A stretch of DNA of 64,000 nucleotides from RUG14515 sp045117995. GTDB lineage: Bacteria > Bacillota_I > Bacilli_A > RFN20 > CAG-826. The DNA lies in contig JBGUOH010000001.1 of NCBI GenBank assembly GCA_045117995.1, positions 62,001 through 126,000 of the forward strand, read 5' to 3'. Position numbers and translations under genes: made by a program. The notes beneath the pieces are model-generated. The model searched no databases, was not told the origin of the DNA, and worked only from the letters and a program-made list of their open reading frames with translations. Each line of letters opens with the position of its first letter. The first letter of the stretch is position 1. This document shows, piece by piece, positions 1 to 5,680 of the stretch.

Positions 1-60
1 ATATATACGCATGTTTCTAGCGAGAAACTTAAATCAGATTATGATAAGATAATGAAGTGA
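1..60 (+). CDS. xerD: Tyrosine recombinase XerD/XerC C-terminal end (partial)
   Basis: The first 60 bases read in frame 1 as 19 codons plus a TGA stop: IYTHVSSEKLKSDYDKIMK. The IYTHVS stretch is the signature around the nucleophilic tyrosine of Xer-type site-specific recombinases, which resolve chromosome dimers at dif sites together with FtsK (an ftsK gene lies at 60.5 kb in this window). Only the extreme C-terminus is inside the window. The B. subtilis xerD homologue ripX also lies directly upstream of the phosphopentomutase gene, which supports the call. XerD versus XerC cannot be told from so short a piece; synteny favours XerD. The deoB ribosome binding site overlaps this stop codon. Confidence 0.75.
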   Translation: MYTHVSSEKLKSDYDKIMK

Positions 61-69
61 GGAATTCAT

Positions 70-1272
70 ATGAATAATTACAAATATAAAAGAATATTTG
101 TCATCGTTGTCGATTCCATGGGAAGCGGTTACTTAGATGACGCAGATAAGTTTGGTGATAAAGGTTCTAATACTTTATTACACATTGGTGAAAAAATGCC
201 TAATGGATTAAACGTTCCTAATTTAAATAAATTAGGTATGGGCGACCTAGATCCTATTAGAGGTACAAGCAAGGTGGCTCACCCAAATTCTTATGTTTCT
301 AAAGCTAGAGAAGTAAGTAATGGTAAAGACACCATGACAGGTCACTGGGAAATTATGGGTATTAATACTCAAGTCCCATTCCAAACATTTACCGATACAG
401 GCTTTCCAAAGGAACTTATCGATGAATTAGAAAAAAGAACTGGTCACAAGGTGATTGGTAACAAAGCCGCTTCTGGCACCGAAATCTTAGTGGAACTTGG
501 TGAAGAACAATGTCGAGACAATTCTTTAATCGTCTATACATCTAGCGACTCTGTTTTACAAATTGCCGCTCACGAAGAAGTGACTGGCTTACAAGAACTC
601 TATAGATGCTGCGACATTGCTAGAGAAATCTGCATGAAACCAGAATGGATGGTGGGAAGAATTATCGCTCGTCCATATATTGGCACTGATAAAACCAACT
701 TTAAGCGTGTGACAGGCCATAGACACGACATTGCTTTAAAGCCAACCGCTCCAACAGTGATGAATGTTTTGCAAGATAACGGCTTCATGACTAGCTGTGT
801 TGGTAAGATTGGTGACATTTTTGACATGTATGGCGTCGTTAAGACACAAAAGACAGTCTCTAACGAGGACGGCATGGATAAGACCATAGAAGAGGCTAAA
901 AACCATGATTTCACCGGTCTCTGCTTCGTCAACTTAGTGGAATTTGATAGTGATTATGGTCATAGACGTGATCCAATTGGTTATGGCCAATGCATTGAAA
1001 GATTCGATAAGAGAGTGGGGGAACTCCTTCCTTTCTTAAAAGAAGATGACTTATTAATCATCACCGCAGACCATGGTAATGACCCAACTTGGACTGGTAC
1101 AGACCACACAAGAGAAAAGATTCCTCTTCTTATTTATAGTAAGAGTCTCAAAAATGGTGGATATTACCCAGAAAGAATGTCATTTGGTGACATCGGGGCT
1201 ACTATTCTTAAGAACTTCAACATTAAGAAGCCAGAACACCTATTGGGTTTCCCAATAGAAGAGTTATTCTAA
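70..1272 (+). CDS. deoB: Phosphopentomutase DeoB
   Basis: Interconverts (deoxy)ribose-1-phosphate and (deoxy)ribose-5-phosphate, linking nucleoside salvage to the pentose phosphate pathway; cytosolic, Mn-dependent, alkaline phosphatase superfamily. Visible motifs are the N-terminal metal aspartate (VVDSMGSG, Asp15), the KDTMTGHWE segment holding the phosphorylated threonine, and the C-terminal metal motif ADHGND followed by DHTRE. At 400 residues it has the family's usual length. The start has a GAGGAA Shine-Dalgarno that overlaps the xerD stop, so the two genes are probably co-transcribed. Its product works downstream of the pyrimidine-nucleoside phosphorylase encoded at 54.6-55.9 kb. An intrinsic terminator follows. 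Confidence 0.97.
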   Translation: MNNYKYKRIFVIVVDSMGSGYLDDADKFGDKGSNTLLHIGEKMPNGLNVPNLNKLGMGDLDPIRGTSKVAHPNSYVSKAREVSNGKDTMTGHWEIMGINTQVPFQTFTDTGFPKELIDELEKRTGHKVIGNKAASGTEILVELGEEQCRDNSLIVYTSSDSVLQIAAHEEVTGLQELYRCCDIAREICMKPEWMVGRIIARPYIGTDKTNFKRVTGHRHDIALKPTAPTVMNVLQDNGFMTSCVGKIGDIFDMYGVVKTQKTVSNEDGMDKTIEEAKNHDFTGLCFVNLVEFDSDYGHRRDPIGYGQCIERFDKRVGELLPFLKEDDLLIITADHGNDPTWTGTDHTREKIPLLIYSKSLKNGGYYPERMSFGDIGATILKNFNIKKPEHLLGFPIEELF

Positions 1273-1292
1273 TATACATTAGAAAAAATGTG

Positions 1293-1323
1293 AAAAAAGG
1301 GCCTAAGTATTAGGTTCTTTTTT
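1293..1323 (+). terminator. Intrinsic terminator after deoB
   Basis: A-rich left arm and CCTAA (1293-1306), loop GTA, and right arm TTAGG...CTTTTTT (1310-1323) form a 14-pair stem including two G-U pairs; the right arm ends in the U-tract. Confidence 0.85.
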
Positions 1324-1374
1324 CATTTATTTAGGTACTTTATTTTCTCTACGCACAGGCGTATGCTCTTGTAT

Positions 1375-1403
1375 TTGTGTGCGCATTGTACACGCCATAT
1401 AAA
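1375..1403 (+). promoter_or_regulatory. Candidate promoter of the MazF-like gene
   Basis: TTGTGT (1375-1380), 17-base spacer, TATAAA (1398-1403), followed by AAAGGAGGAG and the ATG at 1423. Short inverted arms surround it (CGCACA 1352-1357 with TGTGCG 1378-1383; GGCGT 1358-1362 with ACGCC 1392-1396), which could be an operator. The promoter is a visual match only. Confidence 0.45.
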
Positions 1404-1422
1404 ATTACAAAGGAGGAGTATT

Positions 1423-2076
1423 ATGGCAGAAAACAAAACACAAAATATAAACGTCGAAAAGAAAGGTTTTGATAACAAAGAAGAAAGATGCATCGAAACT
1501 TACGAGGTCAGAAAAGAGTTAAGATTCAGAAAGAGAGAAGTTGAATTAGAACAACGTTACCTCAAAGGTGAAGAATTGCTTAATATGCAGGATTATATCA
1601 ACAAGCATATTTATCTTTACCGCAATTTTGAGCCGACATTCGAAGCAAAAGCTGGTGAAATCTACTTCGCAGACTTCCCAGTGGGCTTTGGAAACGAAAT
1701 TCACGGAAGACATCCAGTCATCGTTTTGAACAATTCAGGCGCTAAGCAACAAATTATGACAGTCATTCCTTTGACAAGTAAGTCTTGCAATAAAGTAAGC
1801 GACGTTGACCTCGGCATCATTAAGGGCTTGTCTAAAAACGGTCAACACTCAATCGCGGTTATCAACCAAACAAGATCAATTGATAAAAGAAGACTCGTCA
1901 TCGAACAAGTCATTGACGTTCTTCAAAGTAGAGAAAACGAAAATCCAAGCAAACCTGGTCAAGAAATCAGATTAGATTCAATAAAGATATGTAGGTTGCA
2001 TGAAGATATAATGACTATAATCAGAAATAAAGTCAAAAGATTCGTCGGTTACAACAAGATAACGAATAAGAAATAA
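1423..2076 (+). CDS. MazF/PemK-fold endoribonuclease-like protein with long N-terminal extension
   Basis: 217 residues. From about residue 76 it reads as a MazF/PemK-type toxin: GEIYFADFP, then GRHPVIVL (Arg96), the VIPLTS strand (Thr118/Ser119) and a late NQTRSIDKRRL segment, all typical of the family whose members cleave mRNA. The putative catalytic arginine and threonine/serine are therefore present. Ordinary MazF proteins are about 110-120 residues; here residues 1-75 form an unusual, highly charged, probably helical extension. The start at 1423 was chosen because AAGGAGGAG lies just upstream; an in-frame start 60 bases earlier has no ribosome binding site. No separate antitoxin gene is seen beside it. 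It may be a solitary toxin, a self-inhibited toxin or a regulator; the fold call is firm, the role is not. Confidence 0.75.
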   Translation: MAENKTQNINVEKKGFDNKEERCIETYEVRKELRFRKREVELEQRYLKGEELLNMQDYINKHIYLYRNFEPTFEAKAGEIYFADFPVGFGNEIHGRHPVIVLNNSGAKQQIMTVIPLTSKSCNKVSDVDLGIIKGLSKNGQHSIAVINQTRSIDKRRLVIEQVIDVLQSRENENPSKPGQEIRLDSIKICRLHEDIMTIIRNKVKRFVGYNKITNKK

Positions 2077-2129
2077 TGATTAGTAGTTTTCTAGTAGTTT
2101 AGAATTCTACCAAATTTGTGTATAAATAT

Positions 2130-2181
2130 AAGGCAGTTCTCACGCAGATGATTAAATTTGTTTAAGAACTGTCTTTTCTTT
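2130..2181 (+). terminator. Intrinsic terminator after the MazF-like gene
   Basis: AAGGCAGTTCT (2130-2140) pairs with AGAACTGTCTT (2165-2175), with one G-U pair and a 24-base loop, followed by a T-rich run. Confidence 0.7.
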
Positions 2182-2399
2182 TACTATGTAATATTGTTCT
2201 TTTTATAGTATTTAGTTAACATAATGGCAATTATGCGAAGTAGATATAAAAGAGGAAATTGATGTGGATATTGTGGAAAAGTCAGTTTATCCACACTCGG
2301 CACTATTCACAGATCATCTATCTAAAATTAGCGGTTTTCCTAATTGCCTATTTTACGTATTTTCGAGGATTTCTCACTCAATTGTATGTTAAGACAAGA
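2182..2399. other. Non-coding gap with a DnaA-box-like cluster
   Basis: This lies between two terminators of convergent transcription units. Four 9-mers resembling DnaA boxes sit within 49 bases: TGTGGATAT (2263-2271, one mismatch, reverse), TGTGGAAAA (2272-2280, reverse, fits TTWTNCACA), TTATCCACA (2287-2295, exact consensus) and CTATTCACA (2303-2311, one mismatch). The first and third form an inverted repeat of TGTGGATA/TATCCACA. The rest of the gap is AT-rich with nothing else recognised. DnaA binding is an inference; see also the tiny ORF that overlaps it. Confidence 0.5.
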
Positions 2400-2408
2400 C
2401 AAAAATAA
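2262..2408 (+). CDS. Possible 48-residue small membrane peptide
   Basis: An ATG at 2262 preceded by AGAGGA five bases upstream opens a 48-codon frame ending in TAA at 2406-2408. The peptide starts MWILWKSQF and holds a hydrophobic segment from about residue 20 to 38 (IYLKLAVFLIAYF), with a basic tail, so a single-pass membrane peptide is conceivable. It spans the DnaA-box-like cluster, so the sequence may instead be constrained as DNA. The stop codon directly abuts the hairpin at 2409. No homology is recognised. Support is only the ribosome binding site and the open frame; it may well be spurious. Confidence 0.25.
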   Translation: MWILWKSQFIHTRHYSQIIYLKLAVFLIAYFTYFRGFLTQLYVKTRQK

Positions 2409-2428
2409 AGGCCTCATTTCTGAGACCT
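2400..2428 (-). terminator. Intrinsic terminator after nadD-yqeK
   Basis: On the minus strand AGGTCTCA pairs with TGAGGCCT (2409-2428, one mismatch), followed by TTATTTTT (2401-2408). It ends the yqeG-yqeH-yhbY-nadD transcription unit. Confidence 0.7.
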
Positions 2429-2453
2429 AATAGTTCGTGATTTTGTGTTGATT

Positions 2454-3533
2454 TTAGAGGTTCAAATAGTACGCGAAACAGTCTGCGGTGAACCTGTTAT
2501 CCACCATTTTATCCTTGCTTATGAGGAAGTCTCTATTAGCTTTAAGGACGGTGATAAATCCCTTTTCAAAATCGTCATACATAGCCTTGATAAGGTCGCT
2601 TGAGTCGTATGGACGAGTTGGTTCAATCTTATCTGAGACGAAAACCAGCTTCTCTAACCAGCCCATTTTCTTCCTTCCGGTCGTATGATACTTGATCGCA
2701 TCTAAGATTTCAGGGTCAGCAACGCCAAATTTGTCACGGGCCACCATTGCTCCTAGGAATTGATGGTATGCATAAGCGCCAATATCTAAGAATCCTGGGT
2801 AGAATTCCTTCATCATCCTTAAGGATTCTTCATCGTTAATCCCTTTAGCGATGTCATGGAGAATGCCAGCGACATAAGCTTTAGAGAAATCTAAATGATG
2901 ATGCTCCGCTAATTGGTAAGCCATATGAGCAACGGATTTGGAATGTCTGAAGCGGCTTTCCTTTAGAAGAGGTTTGACTTTCTTAATGAAATATAATTCG
3001 TTATCTTCGATATATCTGATGACATCTTCTTGAAGATATGCACTTCTTAGTTCTCTAATATCACTTGACGAAACGTCGACTGTAGGACCAGAAATAGCGA
3101 TCATGTGGTATTTATCCACATTTACCTGATTAAGCTCGTATTTTGGCCTTTCATAATAGATTATTTGGGTATTTTTAGCGATTTCTTCTGGCTTTGCCCA
3201 TTCATGGAAGGCGTTTACTTGGTCCTGACCAATCAAAAAGTAGAGTTTATCGTTTGGATATTTCTTCTTGAAGTACTCCACTGTTTGATAACTACGAGGT
3301 TGCTCGGCTTGATCAAGCTCAAAAGTATCCACGCTGAAGCCTGGAATGTTTTTAATAGCAATCTGCACCATCGCTAATTTGTGTTCTTGATTAATAGAAG
3401 AACTTTTCCAAACAGCGATTTTCGCGGGCACGAAAACTACTTCACCAGGATAGGTCTTCTGAGCCATAATGGCCATATTGATATGTCCTAGGTGAATTGG
3501 ATCGAAACCACCACCGAAAATAATTCTATTCAT
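2454..3533 (-). CDS. nadD: NadD-YqeK fusion: nicotinate-nucleotide adenylyltransferase plus HD-domain hydrolase
   Basis: Residues 1 to about 180 are a nicotinate mononucleotide adenylyltransferase, the NAD synthesis step that joins ATP and NaMN: the nucleotidyl-transferase motif GGGFDPIHLGH at 7-17 and the C-terminal ISGPTVDVSSSDIR at about 147-160. Residues about 186-345 are an HD-domain hydrolase of the YqeK family (RHSKSVAHM, then GILHDIAKG with His226-Asp227, then AYHQFLGA). YqeK enzymes split diadenosine tetraphosphate symmetrically. In B. subtilis nadD and yqeK are separate adjacent genes; fused forms are known in Mollicutes-related bacteria. The start shares one base with the yhbY stop (TAATG), so the two are translationally coupled. 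Last gene of its operon. Confidence 0.93.
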   Translation of the reverse strand: MNRIIFGGGFDPIHLGHINMAIMAQKTYPGEVVFVPAKIAVWKSSSINQEHKLAMVQIAIKNIPGFSVDTFELDQAEQPRSYQTVEYFKKKYPNDKLYFLIGQDQVNAFHEWAKPEEIAKNTQIIYYERPKYELNQVNVDKYHMIAISGPTVDVSSSDIRELRSAYLQEDVIRYIEDNELYFIKKVKPLLKESRFRHSKSVAHMAYQLAEHHHLDFSKAYVAGILHDIAKGINDEESLRMMKEFYPGFLDIGAYAYHQFLGAMVARDKFGVADPEILDAIKYHTTGRKKMGWLEKLVFVSDKIEPTRPYDSSDLIKAMYDDFEKGFITVLKANRDFLISKDKMVDNRFTADCFAYYLNL

Positions 3534-3820
3534 TAGATTTTAATCTTTGGATTTTCTTTATTCCTACGGAATAGGATAATAACTCTGCCCATCACATGGA
3601 CGAGTTCAGCGTTTAACTTATTGGAAATATCAATGGCGATTTCCATGATTGGTAATGAACAACCTTTCATGACATCGATTTTGATTAATTCATGTGCAGT
3701 TAAAGCTTTATCAAGCATGTTGATAAGTGTTTCAGAGATTTCGTTTTTACCAATTTGGTAACGAATTGTAAGTGTGGACGCTAAAGCTTTTAGGTCCCTT
3801 TTTTGTTTTGGTGTTAACAT
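3533..3820 (-). CDS. yhbY: YhbY family RNA-binding (CRM domain) protein
   Basis: 95 residues, the normal size for a stand-alone CRM domain. It begins LTPKQKRDLKALA, and has the RYQIGKNEIS stretch and the C-terminal GRVIILFRR strand typical of YhbY. Family members bind rRNA and act in assembly of the large ribosomal subunit; this exact role is known from homologues, not from the sequence. It lies five bases after yqeH, a ribosome-assembly GTPase, and overlaps nadD by one base. In B. subtilis aroE lies between yqeH and yhbY; here it is absent. Confidence 0.9.
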   Translation of the reverse strand: MLTPKQKRDLKALASTLTIRYQIGKNEISETLINMLDKALTAHELIKIDVMKGCSLPIMEIAIDISNKLNAELVHVMGRVIILFRRNKENPKIKI

Positions 3821-3825
3821 ATCTT

Positions 3826-4968
3826 TTACTTTCTAATTTTAGCTAAGCTCTCTTTGAGAGCGACACCCTTTGGTAAACGAACACGAATCATTTGACCTTG
3901 GGCAATAAATGATAACCAGCCTAAGCCTTCGATGGCGATATCGTGCCATTTGTTATCGTTTTCCATTGCATATTCAAACATATCATAGTCTAAGAAGCTC
4001 ACCAATCTTTCAGAAACTGGTCTAGCAAAACGACGGATATTGTTTTCGTTGATGGCGTCATCAAGCTTCTTGTTTTGAACTTTCTTTGTTTCCACGCCTT
4101 CGGCGGCATAGAAACGATAGTTAGCGGTTTTACCTTTAATGACTTCGAAGGCTGCTAAAGAACCAACCATGAGAGCTTCGCCAGCGCTCAATGTGCGTGT
4201 GGTTACTTTGATGGCTTTCTTTGGGGTGATTTGTCTAATCACATCTTTCTCTAATCTACCTTGAGCGGATGTTGTTTGAGAAATACCTGGAAGTTCATAG
4301 AAGAAGGATGAACGGGATAATGGAATTTCTAACACGTTGACGCTTGTACCTGGGTAGGTAATTGTCTTAATTTGACGTGTGGTTTTGTTCTCAAAACCCT
4401 TCATTGTTCTATTAATAATAGATGTTTTACCAGAGGTAGAGTTACCGATCATATAAACGTCATGACCTTTTCTGGCTTCATTCATCGCACCGATTAATTC
4501 TTTTGGTTCCATCTTGCTAGCGGCACCATAGAGTCTGACACTCTTTGGTTTAATGCCATAGTCATTAAATCTTTCAGTTACATAAGCAATTAAGGATTCG
4601 TCTTTAACGTTTGCTGGGAATAAGTCGCGCTTTGTGCCCACGACTGTCACGTTAAGTTTCTTAACTTTCTTAGCGATTTCACTATTTAATTGACCATTAA
4701 ATGAGAACAAATCGACAACCCAAATGATGTACGCGTCTGTAGCGAATGCATCATCAAGTATTTTTAATACTTCTTTATCAACGTTTTGTTCGAGTTCACT
4801 GTTGTTGAACGCTTTCATTGTTTCAAAGCATTTATCGCAATAAATGATTTGGATTGGTGTGGCACGATGTAATGATTCAGGGATGATGTAGCCCTTTTCA
4901 TCTTCGTTTTCGCATTGCAAAATCGCACCGCAGTGATAACAACGTAATACTCTATTGCTCTTGCCCAT
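3826..4968 (-). CDS. yqeH: Circularly permuted ribosome-biogenesis GTPase YqeH
   Basis: 380 residues. An N-terminal zinc finger (Cys10, Cys13, Cys44, Cys47) precedes a permuted GTPase domain in which the G4-type motif (GTKRD) comes before the G1 P-loop (GNSTSGKTS) and then G3 (ELPG). This order is the hallmark of the YqeH/YlqF class. YqeH acts in assembly of the 30S subunit. The start overlaps the end of yqeG by 17 bases and has GGAGAAC upstream. G4 is TKRD rather than NKxD, a common variation in this subfamily. Confidence 0.94.
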   Translation of the reverse strand: MGKSNRVLRCYHCGAILQCENEDEKGYIIPESLHRATPIQIIYCDKCFETMKAFNNSELEQNVDKEVLKILDDAFATDAYIIWVVDLFSFNGQLNSEIAKKVKKLNVTVVGTKRDLFPANVKDESLIAYVTERFNDYGIKPKSVRLYGAASKMEPKELIGAMNEARKGHDVYMIGNSTSGKTSIINRTMKGFENKTTRQIKTITYPGTSVNVLEIPLSRSSFFYELPGISQTTSAQGRLEKDVIRQITPKKAIKVTTRTLSAGEALMVGSLAAFEVIKGKTANYRFYAAEGVETKKVQNKKLDDAINENNIRRFARPVSERLVSFLDYDMFEYAMENDNKWHDIAIEGLGWLSFIAQGQMIRVRLPKGVALKESLAKIRK

Positions 4969-5488
4969 ATTTTGTTCTCCAATCTGGCATTTTGCCTTTT
5001 TTAACTAGATGTCTTCGAATCGGTCTATCCAATAGACGATTGAAATGTGTGGTGAATTGATCTTCTTTGACGACCTTTTCCGTTAATACAACGCGTATAT
5101 GCGCTCCTTTAGCGGCGAGTACGTCGGTCATAAGCTGATCTCCAACAAGCATGGTCTCTTCTGGCTTGTAACCATTTTCCTTAAGGAACTTTTTGATTTT
5201 CCCTGAGAATGGTTTGCGCGCAGAGTTGATACAAGGGCAATTAGCCGCAGCAGCGTATGTCCTTACGCGCTTGCCACGATTGTTAGAAACAATAATGACC
5301 TTGAGACCACTTTCTTTAAGAGCGTTAAGTTGCTTAACAGCTCTTTCTGTTGGTAAAGATAAACGATAGCTGTCCAATGTATTATCCAAGTCGATTAAAA
5401 GGACACTAACGCCTTGTTTCTTATAGAAATCCACTGGGATCTCATATATGGATTGGGCGTGTGCGAAGGGGATGAATTTGTTGAACAT
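4952..5488 (-). CDS. yqeG: YqeG family HAD phosphatase
   Basis: 178 residues, HAD superfamily subclass IIIA. Motif I is LLIDLDNTL with nucleophile Asp33 and Asp35; motif II is IIVSNN and the late motif is VGDQLMTDVLAA. YqeG is related to phosphatidylglycerophosphate phosphatase (yeast Gep4), so a step in phosphatidylglycerol synthesis is plausible but unproven. It is the first gene of the yqeG-yqeH-yhbY-nadD unit, whose promoter region carries a near-perfect 24-base palindrome. Confidence 0.88.
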   Translation of the reverse strand: MFNKFIPFAHAQSIYEIPVDFYKKQGVSVLLIDLDNTLDSYRLSLPTERAVKQLNALKESGLKVIIVSNNRGKRVRTYAAAANCPCINSARKPFSGKIKKFLKENGYKPEETMLVGDQLMTDVLAAKGAHIRVVLTEKVVKEDQFTTHFNRLLDRPIRRHLVKKGKMPDWRTKYGQEQ

Positions 5489-5529
5489 ATTTATCTATAT
5501 ATAAATAATAACCGATTTTTGTCTCTTAA

Positions 5530-5567
5530 TGTGAGAAATATTAATAATTCTCACAAGCAATAAGTCA
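5530..5567 (-). promoter_or_regulatory. Candidate promoter with palindrome upstream of yqeG
   Basis: On the minus strand TTGACT (5562-5567) is followed at a plausible distance by TATTAA/TAATAT. The -10 region lies inside a 24-base palindrome (5530-5553, arms GTGAGAA and TTCTCAC around an ATTAAT core, one mismatched pair). The overlap suggests a repressor operator; the regulator is unknown. Confidence 0.45.
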
Positions 5568-5581
5568 AAACTGTCACATTA

Positions 5582-5606
5582 AAAAAGCCTCTTTTCGAGG
5601 CTTTTT
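5582..5606 (-). terminator. Bidirectional-looking terminator after parC
   Basis: AAAAAGCCTC (5582-5591) and GAGGCTTTTT (5597-5606) form a perfect 10-base-pair stem with loop TTTTC. It ends the parE-parC unit on the minus strand. Confidence 0.85.
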
Positions 5607-5680
5607 GTTATTTTATTGTTTTGATATATAACAAAGTTATATGTTTTACTAATTAAATACTAGTTATTTACTTTGCTATA

